Both the position numbers and the translations under genes were made by a program. From Rhizodiscina lignyota (taxonomy: Eukaryota; Ascomycota; Dothideomycetes; Aulographales; Rhizodiscinaceae), in assembly GCA_010015805.1 (NCBI GenBank), contig ML978128.1, forward strand, positions 930,001 through 994,000: 64,000 nucleotides of DNA, in the 5' to 3' direction. Below the pieces are notes generated by a model. The model did not search any database. It saw nothing but the letters and a program-made list of their open reading frames with translations, and was not told where the DNA came from. Positions 13,290 to 24,555 of the stretch are shown here, piece by piece; the first letter of the stretch is position 1, and each line of letters starts with the position of its first letter.

Positions 13290-13619
13290 CAACTTCCCGA
13301 GTGAACGAGCGTTACGCGTGGAGCTTGGCCGGCATACGCCGTTTCCCTTCTTCCATGAACCTCGTACTGTATGCAGAAGTTGGTCTATTTGCTCAATTAG
13401 CCTTCTTCAATCCCTATGGAATTATGCACGGAGGCAGGTATATTTTGTCGGTCCGCTTTCTTCGCGTTATCTCACACTGCATGTGGAGAATTTCCAAGTT
13501 CCCTGATCTCCCTTCTTCCACCAGTGTCGCACTGTGTGCGAAGGCCGCTGTATTTGCTTGGTTACCCTTCTTCGAGTGAGCTCTCACTGCTTGCGGAGGT
13601 TGACCGCTGGTGTGACCTC
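13290..13619. repeat. Degenerate 55-bp minisatellite, about six units
   Basis: Units begin with CCCTTCTTC-like sequence at 13345, 13400, 13455, 13510 and 13565, exactly 55 bp apart, and a weaker unit starts at 13290. Each unit carries CACTGTGTGCGAAGG or a variant about 19 bp in. Since 55 is not a multiple of 3, the repeats shift frame each time, so the ORFs here are by-products. Confidence 0.8.
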
Positions 13620-13820
13620 AGTCAATATCTCGAATTTTCCGGATCCGTCGATCGATCTCGGGATGAGAGCCACGACGTGAGACCAAGCGTAGCGCGCGAT
13701 ATCGGCGAAGAGCCGACCTGACAAGAACTCGAGACTTTGGCCATTGATGGTCCTACGGTCGTAGTCGAAAACTATGCAGATGCTCCCTTACGGAGACGTA
13801 AGGACGTGCGAGAGGTGTGG

Positions 13821-13877
13821 AATACATACACAATGGCAAAGGCCGGTAAGGCCTAGCGAACACCCTCCGACATACCA
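13821..13877 (+). repeat. Dispersed repeat, copy A (see 39072-39131)
   Basis: Shares with 39072-39131 a run that includes TACACAATGGCAAA, TAAGGCC and AGCGAACACCCTCCGAC in the same order and spacing, about 85 percent identical by eye over 55 bp. Both copies are on the plus strand. Confidence 0.75.
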
Positions 13878-13956
13878 TGAAACCGGCGAATTGCTTCGTT
13901 CACCTTCCTGTGTCGGACCTGTATCGGACGTTGAGGAACGTTAAGCAAGCCCAAAG

Positions 13957-14110
13957 GCCCTTCTTCTTCCGGCATCGCACTATGCGCAGACCTCGGGACT
14001 GTACTGTATGCGGAGGCATGCTGCATAGGTTAGAAGTCTCTCTTCTATCGATCTCACATTATGCGCGGACGCTGGTCTTCGACATCCGCTGTCGTCAGTT
14101 CATAGCTGAA
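13957..14110. repeat. Second cluster of minisatellite-like units
   Basis: Contains CCCTTCTTCTTCC followed by CGCACTATGCGCAGACC, then ACTGTATGCGGAGG near 14008 and CACATTATGCGCGGACG near 14057. The motif is that of the 55-bp array, but spacing is irregular (about 30-50 bp), so this is a decayed outlier of the same repeat. Confidence 0.55.
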
Positions 14111-14204
14111 GCAAGTGGCGTTGTGATACATTGGGAGTCATCTTTAACTATCTTCATTTGCAATTCCTCACTATATGTGCCTGGGTATTTAACATTTCAG
14201 TTGG

Positions 14205-15936
14205 CTACGTGAAGTCATACACAACCAGAGCTTGTCCACCATTGCTCTTTTCACGCAGCACAACCACATTCTCCTCATCAAAGCCGACCCATCCCCTCGT
14301 GATACTCAGCTCGTCAACCCTACTCGCCATAGCCAGACCGAGTCCAGAGCCACGTTGAGCGATGGCGTCAGACAGGACGTCCAAGTTCTGCTCCTGTAGC
14401 TCGGAAGATTTCTGCGAGGACTGTACTCTGACGCTCAACTGCCCCGCACTGAGCCGTTTTCTCATAGATAGAGAATTTAAACCACCCTCAAGTTCCCATA
14501 TTCGTAGCTCGTCGCCATGAGAGCTTACGGACACTGCTTTGCCCCTTCCACCTACGTAGGCACCAGACACGGACGAGGTGTGACCCCATAGGCGGCTACC
14601 TGGACTAATTGATAGAGAAGTCGATGTAGACGTGACCAGAAACAGTGTCAAGGTATTGTCCGGGTGAGACAGCAAGAGATATGGATGATTGTATGACAGT
14701 GACGTCGGCTGAGTGCGGCTTGTGTCTGCCTCAGGTCCGCTGTCCGACTGGCTACCGACAGATGGTGATCCAGGCCTTGTGGGTGAGAGAGATGCCGGCA
14801 ATGAAGAAGCCAGTGTTCTGCGGCTTTCATTCGAAGATGTTGCTAGTCGAGAGTCGATGAGCTCTCCTGAAAGAGACAGTTTTAGCTCCTGGACGCCTAC
14901 GGACCATCCTGAAAAGTAGGTCGGAAGAGCGTAAGCGATCGATGCTAAAATAGTCGTAGATGACGGCCGGACGGAAAGAGAAAGCGGCGGATGGACAGTA
15001 TGGGATTTGAGAGAGTATAATAACCGAGGCGGGCTACGTATCTCGGCGGTGCTGTCCTTCGAGGGCTGCTCAAAGACGTAAAGTGATAGGAGTTGGCCAG
15101 CGGTCATTGTTAGGAGATAAGGTGATGCGTATGCGACTGCAGTTAGCATGCCATTGGTGGAGGGTGCGTGACTGTAAGAGTGTCGAAAAGTGGGAGCATC
15201 GTTGGACCGATCCAGGTCATAGATACTGAAGTGGCCATCTTGGAAGCCTACAACCACTCGTTGATCCCCGTTTTCGCCTTGTGCATCCACTGTCAAAGAT
15301 GTTGGAGGTGAGCTGTTACGACAGTTGAGTGGTATGGCAGTGAGTAGCCGCCGCTCTTTCTTTGCTGACCAGGCACGGAGCCCGCCGATAGAATCCACAG
15401 TGAAAAGAACACCATCTTGGAGCCGAACCAGTAGTGGAGGTATCGGCGGCTGTTCCGCAACGTGTATCTCACTGATATCGCAGTTTCCTCTCGTCCAGTT
15501 GTGTCTCAGCTTGTATTGTTTCCTCCAGTTTGTTTCGCGACCTCTCTTGACGAGGCTGTCCTCATCCAGCCATTTCGACAGTTTCGAAGAAAAATATAGG
15601 TGACCGTTTGATTGTGCGTCCTTTACACCGGGTAGTCGCGCGGCTCGCGGGCGAACGAAGCGGTTGTAGTAATGCTCCTTCCAGATCTGGGAATCGCCAG
15701 CAATCGCAGAGAAGCGTCTTGAGACCCTATCATACTCAAGTTAGTATGTTGTGTGAGATGATTTCGATCAAAGATACAAACCTTTCGCAAGTACACAGAG
15801 TTGAGACCGATAAGTGTGAGAATATCCGGAGCCAGAGCTCATCGCTTAGATCACCGATGTGGTCTCTGTTCGACTGCCTTGGGCGTTTGCGCGGGGCAAC
15901 ATCCCCAAGATCCTCTAACTGCCTCTTCACCGCCAT
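14205..15936 (-). CDS. F-box protein with beta-propeller-like C-terminal part
   Basis: Probable substrate receptor of an SCF ubiquitin ligase. Exons: 15782-15936 and 14205-15726 (558 aa); the 55-nt intron (gtttgt...gatag) lies inside the F-box. Joined, residues ~28-75 read as an F-box: IGDLSDELWLRIFSHLSVST..., then VSRRFSAIAGDSQIWKEHY. The basic RKRPR stretch before it could be a nuclear signal. The rest has repeated beta-strand/turn patterns (VVVGFQDGHFSIYDLD, LWGHTSSVSGAYVGG, GDELRIWELE) typical of degenerate WD-type repeats, with a long Ser-rich insertion in the middle. The start was chosen at ATG 15936 (MAVKRQLEDLG). Divergent with the Sae2 gene. The F-box is confident; its substrate is unknown. 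Confidence 0.85.
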
Positions 15937-16456
15937 CTTCAAGCGCTAGGAGACCGTGAAATAAGAAAGGAGAGGGTTCGAAGTTGGAGTTGTGGGTTGT
16001 CAATTTGCCGCCGGCTTTACTGTAGTTGAGATTCTTCACATAGCTCGGATGACAAAATAGCTGACCCCGGCGGAGGTGGAAAGGGTGCCGTAAGGACGAG
16101 TTTTGCTTTTCAGTTTAGGTTGGGACATCTCTGAAAACTCACGACGACATCATTTAGCTAGTGCTTATTCAGGTTCTATAACTTCCATAACATTTCTTTC
16201 TCTTACTCTTAATTAATCGTGTACTTCAGCCGCTTGATGTTGCGTAGGCATGGCTCGACTTTTTTGTTGTCCACGATCGTTATCTTATCTTATCGGTCGG
16301 CCGGATCTCGGGCGGCTCGCTGCCCCACATCACGTCGCCACGTCGCGTCACGTTGACGCGGGTTATTCTCGCGTCTGCCTGTACGTTGAGAGCGCGCAAC
16401 ACGCTCTAAGACGCGTCTTTCGAAGAACAATGTACCATTCATAACGAGCGATCAAG
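15937..16456. promoter_or_regulatory. Bidirectional promoter region, F-box gene / SAE2
   Basis: The 520 bp between the two divergent start codons must contain both promoters. No TATA box is clear. A 26-bp stretch at 16249-16274 resembles 37082-37107, with differences that are all transitions. Confidence 0.45.
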
Positions 16457-19173
16457 ATGGTGACGGCAGCGGAATGGCTGGGTGAAAGAGAAGGATTTGT
16501 TGGACAAGATGTTGCACGCAATGAGAAGCTCCAAAGAGAACTGGAAGCAGAATTCGCAAGGCGTATGTTTCCAGTCCTATGCAAAACATGCCAAACGCAT
16601 CTAGTATCAGATAGATGATCTAACCATTTACAGGAGATCAAGAGAAGGAGGCTCTGTCGAGCGCAATATCCGATCTCATTATTCGCAATGCGAAGGCCGA
16701 TGCATTGCTCAGGGAAAACGGCAAACTCGAAGCAGACCTGGCAACAGCTCTCCAAGCCCAGAGAGACATAGCATCTCGATCCGAACCACCAGGAGGCAAG
16801 CAACAAGATGGTTCCAATGATGGGCCGACAGAGGGACCACCGATACCAAACAAGGAATACGCTGCTCTCGCAAAGAAATATAATACTCTCAGCCAGGAGT
16901 ACAAGACTCTCAAGCAGAACCATAATGCCCTCAAGCAGGACCACGATGTCCTTAAGCAGGACAATGAGGTTCTCAAGCTGAACGAGCAGAAATATGAGTT
17001 TTCAAACGAATATTTGCAGAAGAAGTGTCATCAGTTGCAGGACAAAGTGAAGAGATGGGAAGAGATCAAAGCTTATGAGGCTCGCAAACAGGCAAGGAGG
17101 ACATCGGGTACAGGAGAGAGCACAGGAAGGGACCATTCCACTGTAGTTGATGCCACCTCTGAGCAAAGGCCGATGATTGATGGTCAAAATGATCGCAGGC
17201 AGAGTCTGCAGGTTTCATCAAGACCTGCAACTCCATCAACAATGATCATGTTTTCACCTACTGTGGGTGCAGTGGGTTGGCCAAGACCACCAAGCATCGA
17301 TAGCGCTGTGCAGCTGGACCAATCTCGCCCTACGTCGAGCTACATGCATTTGGACAATATGCGGGATCACAGAAGCATATCGGAAATAGTCTCAGCTGAT
17401 GCTGAGCCGCCGGCTGTACGTGAAGCTACAGAAGCAGCACAGCACGAAGGCTCCGCTGCGGATTCTCACGATACCCCCATACAGGAACAATACCGCCCTG
17501 GGACTTCTGACTCTGCGGCCCAATCTAGCCAAGCAACGGAAGATGAACTGCCACAGCAGCAAGACACTGCTCCTGATGTTCGACTAGATGAAGATGACGA
17601 AGTACCCATATTTGTCTCCACAAGACCTGTCAGACACCCAAGGCATCAAAAATTTCAAGGGCCACCGACAGAGGAAGTGGTAACCGCAAATGTCGATGGA
17701 CGAAAGACTATCAAGGTTAAAGAGGAACAAGCCACGAGCAGTAGTCCCGTGAGGGAACTGTCTCAACGGAAGCGACTTGCACGCATGGATACAGTTGACC
17801 TTGATGAAGTTGGAGGGAATTTCATTACGCCTCGTAAACGGAGTCGTTATACAGCACTGACTCACAAGCCCGTTGCGTCGTTCCGGATGCCTCCGTCGCT
17901 CGACGAGAAACAAAATGCACGGGCAATTAGCGTTCCCGCTGACATCAAGAACGAGCCTGCCGAAGCGGAGCTCATATCTGATCTACATGAAAGTCATCCG
18001 CTCTCACTCATGAGGTCGAACTCTGATCCTCTCGTGCAACAAGCAGTCGACGAGAATGATTCCCCGCTGGATAACCCTGGTTTTGTAGAAAGAAGACGAA
18101 CACTGCCCTCTCGATCCTCACTTGACGAGTCACAAGTTTTCCACGAAGTCAGTCCAAATGAGCGAGTTCCTCCCCGAACAAGCTCTCCAGCCTCTCGATC
18201 AGGCTACCGCAAGAGCAGTGACAGCGTTGCCAAAAAGATTCGCATCTTAGCAGAAGACGGCGACCCCCATTTGAGAGGTAGACCTCCTTTTCGGAAGTCT
18301 AGCAGTAGGTCTCCGGCGCGAAAGCTGGAAGGCAACAAGCGGTTGCAATCGCTACTGGAGACCGAAACGCCTCAGAAGCGGACATTGAATGCCTTTCCTA
18401 CGCCTTCAACATCCCATGGATCGCTTGCACGTGGTAGGCCAACTTCAGCTCTTCGTCCAGCTGTAACAGTAACAGACGCTGCCGCATTGCATACTCGTCC
18501 TCCAGCAAATTCAAGAAATCAAACGGCAGTTACCACTTCCGTCGGCCGCATTGAGTCGCGGCAGAATGAGAAGCGACGTCAGCCTGACACCCCTTATCGC
18601 TCTCGACCATTAGAGCAGTTGAATCTTGGTCATTTCAAGGAAAATCCAAACTACATTGGCCATCATCTCGGAATGACTACGGCCCGAGATCGAGAGACAC
18701 GTCGTTGCCTGCCGGGATGCACTCGCGACTGCTGCAGTGGTGCATTCCGTGCCTTGGTTGAGTCTGGTATACGACCAGAGGTCTCAGCCGGACTCTTCGA
18801 TTCGACTCCTATTGGCTCTCAAGGAAATGAGAATGGTACAGGCTCTAACGTTCCAGAAGAGGACCATCGTCTTCTGCGCCAGCATCTGGGCGACTCTTAT
18901 GATCGTGAAGCTATCAAGCACATGCCACAAGCCGAGCGAGAAGAGCTGATCATCCAAGCTCGCATTCGCTTGCTTTCGGACAGGCATGGCCGGCATAAGA
19001 AGTTCTGGGAGCGCCCAAAGAGCCCGCCGCTCTATTGGCGAACAGATATGCCATCTACACAAGAGATGAAGGAGGCTCGTGAAAAAGAGGAGCTGGTGAG
19101 AAGATATCAAGTGAAGGAGCGGTGGGAGGATGCTCTGCGTGGCAATGGGCGATGGATTTTCGCAGATGAATAG
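16457..19173 (+). CDS. SAE2: Sae2/Ctp1/CtIP DNA-end resection factor
   Basis: Activator of the Mre11 complex in 5' end resection at double-strand breaks, acting in the nucleus. Exons: 16457-16562 and 16634-19173 (881 aa; 71-nt intron). The N-terminal ~160 residues are helical with a heptad run repeating LKQxHxxLKQD around codons at 16900-16980, the likely multimerising coiled coil. A long Ser/Pro-rich middle follows. The C-terminal ~155 residues carry the family's domain: HFKENPNYIG, a CLPGC element (Cys ~727 and 731) followed by RDCC, and RHGRHKKFWERPKSPP near residue 819, which matches the RHR DNA-binding motif. It ends in WRTDMPST.. and RWIFADE. At 881 aa it is long compared with yeast Sae2 (345 aa) but typical of filamentous fungi. 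Confident. Confidence 0.92.
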
Positions 19174-19799
19174 CTGGGATGTTCAGACGCGTCACCAATC
19201 TGGTGTGTTAGACATGAAACATTGCATGATAAATGGCTGTTGAAAGTTTTGCTACATGTCATAAGGGGCTTGTAAAGCCTGATGAAGTTTGCATATGCAT
19301 AGCGTTGGTATCATCGGTATCCTTATCTAGATGAACACTCGCAGGGACACGGTGCGAGTCTTTCATATTGAAGTCTTTGATATCGTCTCTATTTCGATGG
19401 GAATTCGCAATACCAGAGCTTCAGTAATGCCTTGCACTTGGGCCCGCTCTACGCAGTTCCGTCGTTTGGGATAACTCCTTGGATCGACGAAGCCATGTTG
19501 AAGCCCACCAACGGAGAACAGCTTGCACTTGGGCCCGCCAGCTCGCCGAATTGCTCCACAGTGCTTGCTTCTGAGCCTGCGGACCGTGAAAAGAAACGCG
19601 TGACGTGAGGGCGTCCTTGTTATTGCGGCTATAATGCAGAATGTTGTTGCCCCACGCCCTCCATGTCAATCAGACAGTTCTTCATTGCGACCGCAGTAGA
19701 GGCCGTAGCCTTTCTACCATGCGGAAATAGAAGGTAGGGCTTGGATATCTCATGAAGTTTCCGATATTCTTGCTTGTTGTGGCAGCCAATGCCGAGCAC
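19174..19799. other. Intergenic between convergent genes
   Basis: Should contain the 3' UTRs of the Sae2 and RNase H2 genes. Two near-copies of TTGCACTTGGGCCCGC (19434 and 19527, about 93 bp apart) are visible. No gene was recognised. Confidence 0.45.
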
Positions 19800-20885
19800 T
19801 TAGAAGATCTCTTCCGTGACTTGCGTGCCGTACCAGTTTGCCAGTTCATCTCTTTGATTGCTTCCTTCACCTCGGCTGACAAGAAAATCGGTCATCTTCA
19901 TGGTATCTTCGTCGTCATCGACAGGCCAATCTGCCCCAGCAGGCGCTCCCTTGCCTTCGAGCATATCCTTTGCAGGACCCCAACTGAATCTAGTCTCCGT
20001 CCCCCAACCAAATATTGGGTCCATATTTGCTTTCAGCCAGTTAATGCTTCTCGCATCTGATGGATATCCAGAACCCCAGCCCTTATCTGCGCCCTTATCC
20101 TTCTCTTTCTCAACAGCATTACCATCGGCGGGCTGCTCTGCATATGCTTCCCAGCACACTTCTAAAGCCGCATCTCTTGTCACTTTCGCTACCACACTGG
20201 CCGCACTCACAACAGGATAGTCTCTGTCCGCTTTCTTCGCAACCGTGATTCTGACGCCTGGAAAGAATTTCTCTAGCTTCCTCTGATATGCTTCCGGCTG
20301 TCCCACCGTATCAATATAGACATGCTCAAGATCCACACCTCGCTCCATGACGCCCGATATCAGCTCTACCGTCGCATCTAGTGCCTGAGCGTTGAGGTTG
20401 TATGGCGTTGGAGCCAGCATATCCGCGCTGATATCGCGAGCACTGAGAAGCTTCGCTGCCCAGCCGCATGAGGCGTAAAGATCTGTCTCGGTCGTGCAAA
20501 GCGTGCGCATTAATGATGACCGCGTCTCTGGAGTCAGGACCTTGGAGTCGTTGAAGTGGTATTTCTCGGCGAGGAGGGACTCATGCAGTTCAGTGGGAAG
20601 ATAGAATGTTGCGTAGACCATTGGCCCAAGGACTGGACCACGACCAGCTTCGTCAATTCCAAGAACGCATTTTTGAGGCTCTGATGATTCTGCGGACGAA
20701 TTTTGCTGGAGAATAGTAGGCAACGGAGAAAAGTAGCTGTATGAGAGGCCCTTGAGGATCTGACCGCGAGATATGGATGGAGCGATGAAAATGTCAGAGG
20801 GAGATGGGGGAGTTTCGAGGTCGAGGTCAGGTTGCTGAGACTCTGAAGTCTCCAATTCCATGCTGGTGGGGTCTATGTCTGCCAT
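19800..20885 (-). CDS. RNH201: Ribonuclease H2 catalytic subunit A
   Basis: Nuclear type-2 RNase H that cleaves RNA in RNA/DNA hybrids and removes single ribonucleotides from DNA. Single exon, 361 aa, start at ATG 20885 (MADIDP). The catalytic set is visible: IDEAGRGPVLGP (Asp78, Glu79), YIDTVGQP (Asp192), and Asp238 in AKVTRD after the signature DYPVVSAASVVAK. The first ~70 residues are an acidic, disordered extension. A non-conserved Lys/Asp-rich insert lies around residue 255-275, followed by the conserved GSGYPSD and WGPAKDML parts. The auxiliary B and C subunits are not in the window. All active-site acids are present, so it should be active. Confidence 0.95.
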   Translation of the reverse strand: MADIDPTSMELETSESQQPDLDLETPPSPSDIFIAPSISRGQILKGLSYSYFSPLPTILQQNSSAESSEPQKCVLGIDEAGRGPVLGPMVYATFYLPTELHESLLAEKYHFNDSKVLTPETRSSLMRTLCTTETDLYASCGWAAKLLSARDISADMLAPTPYNLNAQALDATVELISGVMERGVDLEHVYIDTVGQPEAYQRKLEKFFPGVRITVAKKADRDYPVVSAASVVAKVTRDAALEVCWEAYAEQPADGNAVEKEKDKGADKGWGSGYPSDARSINWLKANMDPIFGWGTETRFSWGPAKDMLEGKGAPAGADWPVDDDEDTMKMTDFLVSRGEGSNQRDELANWYGTQVTEEIF

Positions 20886-22075
20886 TGACGGTGAATTCTG
20901 TTGTAGTTGGGAAATGTGATTCTCTCTGTAGAACGCGTCGCGTCGGTTGGAGACGCGTCTCAAATCACCTTGCCATTTTGGGGAAAGCGCCGTCTTTGAT
21001 TGCCCTCCAGCTCCCAACACCCTCTCCCACGCTGCTTTGGACTAACTTGTTCGATTATGTTGGGAGCCAGCTTGTGGCCCTCCGACACATTGCTTAAGAA
21101 ACACCTCGGTTTAGGTAAGAAACTCAATGCCTACGATTCTCGTTGCGTTCGAGAACTAATGCGTCTGTCACAAGTTCAACAAGATGTCGCTCAGCAAGGC
21201 CCAAGTGCATCCCATTCGCTATGGCTCCAAGCACATGAAGTCAAACCAGACTGCTGCCTGAGCATCGGTTGTATAGTCTCTGGAGTGATCGCCTTTGGCC
21301 GACCCTGCTCTTCGATAATTGTATCTCGACAGCGGTTGACTCCGGTCATGTACCAGTGCAACATGTCTCCACCAGGAATATCTTTCAGCTTGGACATATA
21401 GCGACCGCTGCCTTCTAATACCATGTCATCCTGAGTGAATTCCGGCGGGCACACTTTTGATATGGGCCTACTCTTTCTGTCAATGGCTTTCTACTGTCTG
21501 GTGGATCACGACCTCGAGGCTTGGACAGCAATCCACCAGCTTTTCCAGTATCGCGAGCACACAGGGCTGTTCTACCCTACTAACGTTTCACCAACTTAGT
21601 GGGAAGCCTCAGACGCTCTATACAGACCTTCATGCAATTCCATCAGGCCATGTATAAGAGGCTATTCTCTCAAGTCAAGCGAACATAGACCTAGGGCTGT
21701 AACCTGCGATTGTCGAGCCAAGGTTGAAGATAGCCGGAACTTCCCAATGCATCTACTGTGCATACGAAAGGTCACAGACACAATAGAAGTGCCGATATAC
21801 GCACACTGTACGGCGTATCTCCTTATGACAGAAGCGTGTTCGAACCAGTTGCGACTGGTCGACAAAGAATGTATTCGTCGAACACAGGACATACGTGTGC
21901 GTGAAACGATTTGTATTTAAAATACTCTTTGACTAAGGTAAGTGGCACTACCAAAAAGCAGTTTGTGTTTCTACACCTCATTCTACAATCAGCTCACACT
22001 CTCCGCCTGCTCTCGAGTAGCTTACCCCCAGACAGTCTTAGGCAAGACGGCGTCTTCCACTACTACGGCGCCCGA
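20886..22075. other. Intergenic with an orphan open frame
   Basis: A minus-strand frame open from about 21492 to 21191 has protein-like composition (KLKDIPGGDMLHWYMTGVN) but lacks a clear start and matches no family I know. It could be a last exon or a gene relic. A short hairpin, CCAGT-TGCG-ACTGG, lies near 21848. Otherwise nothing was recognised. Confidence 0.35.
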
Positions 22076-23442
22076 TTACTCGGCAGCATCTGTCATTACA
22101 GTATCTGAATCTGCCTCGTCCTCTTCACTATCCTCATGCTCTTCACTATCCTCGTCATCTCCACTATCCTCGTCCTCTCCACTATCCTCGTCCTCTCCGC
22201 TATCCTCATCCTCATCCACCTCCTCTTCATACTCTGCTAGCAACAGACTTGCTCTTTCTGCAGTTGCAAACCATCCAACATCCTGGAGCTGTTTTGAAAT
22301 TGCTTTCTGCTGCTGCTCTTCCTCCATTTGACAGCCCTGAGCCCTTTGGAAGCTCCGCCTTAAATTTTGGAAGTGCATCTGCATAAGGTGCAAACCATTC
22401 CAGAGTTCAGGCTCGTCTCGGGCGAAATATTGGTCCTGCGCAATCAACTTAAACATGTGGTGTATTTGAATGAGAGCAGGATCCACCCAACGTTCCAAAC
22501 ATCTGGTCGGATAACGCACGCCGTCCAGAAAAGCGAGACACTCAAACATCTCGGCATCTTCAAGGATTATTGCCTTTAGAAGTTCCTCATCTTCTAGCTC
22601 CTCCTTTGTTTTTTGAACGACAGGAGGCGGCAACGGCCGGAGGCCCTTCGCCCTTCGGTCCTCGTCTCGCGTAGGGCGCCGTATGCGATGAATGGTTTGA
22701 CGCCCGTAATCTGGCAGCTCACGTTTCGGATAGTGCCGCCGGGAGAACCGTTTAACTTTATGGTTATTCCAGAGCCAGCAGCGGCGGCAGTTCTGTGCAC
22801 ATGAGGGGATCTCCACGTCCGGGGTGTCTGCCCCCTTTTCTCTGTATTCCAGCCGACTGAATGGTAGCATCGCTCGCTCCAGGTATTTGTGCATGTGGCT
22901 CTTCGATTCACATCCGTCATTGCACCACCAGCAGCGGTGTTCTATATCGTTTGGATCCTGCTCAAACAAAATCTGGACGGTCTTTGGCAATCTACGAGTG
23001 GCATTGAGCATTTTGACTGTTTGCATGCAGTGGTGAACGGTATCTGCGATCGCCACCTCTGGTGCCGGATAGTCATACGACATGAAGTCATCATCGTCTT
23101 GAGGAGGGAGGACTGTGATGATGAGCTTCTTGAACTTGCGGTCTTGAGACAAGTCGTGTCCCATCCACCAGGTGATGTTAAAATTTGCCATTATAGCTTG
23201 ATCAGTGATTTTGATGCGCAGGACTCCATCACAGCTGGTGCAGTTTCCTTTAATATAGCTATGCTTCACGGTCTGGTTCAAGTACCTGCTACTAAGGGCA
23301 ATGTCTTGAAGAGGGCTTTTGGAACATTCAATGCTGACAATCTCGTTCATACCCACCTTGATTTCCACTCATATGGATAGCCATCGGTGTACTCGTATGC
23401 AATGATTGTGGTAAGCTCAAGTGGTAAATTGCTGATGTCCAT
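22076..23442 (-). CDS. Hypothetical protein with acidic repeat tail
   Basis: Function not recognised. Exons: 23357-23442 and 22076-23285 (431 aa). The 71-nt intron (gtgggt...agcag) has no stop in one frame, but removing it joins MDISNLPLELTTIIAYEY to RYLNQTVKHSYIKG in frame. The N-terminus (LPLELTTIIAYEY) resembles the start of an F-box-like helix, common in fungal proteins that sense a ligand or bind Skp1. In the middle are Cys pairs (CTSCDG, CWWCNDGC, CAQNCRRC) that might bind zinc. The last ~45 residues are a DEDSGE repeat from an 18-bp tandem repeat. Gene reality is fairly sure, the start moderately sure. Confidence 0.65.
22121..22215. repeat. 18-bp coding tandem repeat (acidic tail)
   Basis: CACTATCCTC recurs at 22126, 22144, 22162 and 22180, with a one-base variant at 22198, an exact 18-bp period. 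In frame it encodes the six-residue unit DEDSGE/D near the C-terminus of the minus-strand gene. Confidence 0.85.
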
Positions 23443-23947
23443 CTTTGGATTGTTTGCTTCCGTGGAGCTGGCAGTGTCGGCTACAGTCTACGTCGATTCT
23501 GATTGACGGAGGTTGCCTGAAGAGATTGTAGTAAATGTTGCTTGTGAGGGGACTTTGATCTTCAGTTTGGAGTTTCGCAAGTACCATGGGGCGAGCAGCT
23601 CCTCTTATACCTTTTTTCCATCACTCCTCCGCATTTTCAACGGTCAAGTGCATCGATCACCACCACAAGAGACACGCGCATATCGCAAAAGGCTCACAAG
23701 ACGGGCCAATCCACGCTTGCATAATAATACAAACTACGCTAAGAGAATATATCAGGACGTTGAGCGCCGACAGTGATGAACAGAGCCATTTTGGCCCCTG
23801 GGAACAACTTTGGCACCAATCATTTTTTGCGCCCTCTTCCTGAAAGAAGAATCAAGCAAATTCCAATCCATCGTCATCCAAATCATCGTACTGCGGGTCC
23901 TCAAACCAAAATAAACCAAAAGATGCTCATAAATGTTCAAGTAGATA
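23443..23947. other. Intergenic, nothing recognised
   Basis: Upstream of the acidic-tail gene and downstream of the next minus-strand gene. Only short motif-free frames are present. Confidence 0.45.
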
Positions 23948-24555
23948 TCATGCGCCTTGTCTGGCCTTTTCCGCACATATCAGAGCGATTATCCTCGAGA
24001 GCTCGGATGTCTGAGCAAATTGTTCCTTTTTCACCTCTTCCTCAACATCTTCAGCTGCTCCAAGCTCGGCGCTGACCCTCAGCATCCGCGATTGAAGATC
24101 AAGCATCTTCTTGAGCGTGTTGTCGAGGAAGGCGGGCGAGAACGAAACGGAGTCGGGGCCGGAGTTTTGAAGTCTAATTTCGAGCTTTCGCGGCTTCTTC
24201 TTCTCCGAAACGGTGGGTTCATGTGCGGGTGCAGTCTTTGGTCTAATTTTAAGCTTCATTAGTAATTGGAAGTCAATTTTTGCGCTCTTCATACTCACCG
24301 CTCAACGAAGGTGATGCTCTCTGCCATCTCTGCTACTCGGTTTGCGATCCTTGAAGCCATAATTTCGTACGGTGACAGATGTACCCCATTGGCGGCAGCC
24401 TGCGCTGCACCCGAAGCCGACTTTACGGCGCCGTTGACAGAGCCCCTCTTGATATGTGCTCCTGCTTTTCCCACGGGCGCGCTCCTCGTCGACTGGGCCC
24501 CATTGACTTTTCCAATAGGCGCTCTTCGCTGGACGGCTGTCACTGACGCTGCCAT
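23948..24555 (-). CDS. Small conserved-looking coiled-coil protein
   Basis: Protein of 183 aa, family not recognised. Exons: 24299-24555 and 23948-24242; the 56-nt intron starts gtgagt and ends aattag, and splicing gives ...ITFVER-PKTAPAH... The N-terminal ~55 residues are Ala/Gly/Lys-rich. Two helical parts follow: SPYEIMASRIANRVAEMAES before the junction, and after it FLDNTLKKMLDLQSRML followed by a Glu/Lys-rich helix. The pattern of short amphipathic helices resembles subunits of small complexes (kinetochore, DASH, BLOC type), but no signature lets me name one. Confidence 0.65.

Larger units (their letters stand above)
10794..14204. other. Gene-poor 3.4 kb with degenerate tandem repeats
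   Basis: No convincing gene. A 195-codon frame at 12142-12729 lacks any motif. The right part (13235-14180) is built from copies of a sequence around CACTGTGTGCGAAGG, annotated separately; these copies explain the odd long frames there. The left part may hold the promoter of the zinc-knuckle gene. Confidence 0.5.

Noticed and set aside
13166-13579. 137-codon frame with repeated VLYAEVGLFA/VALCAKAAVFA words
   Set aside because: The words arise from the 55-bp tandem repeat seen in rotating frames, not from a protein repeat.
21838-21870. Possible tRNA T-arm (GTTCGAAC plus short stem)
   Set aside because: No matching acceptor, D or anticodon arms on either strand; just a local hairpin.
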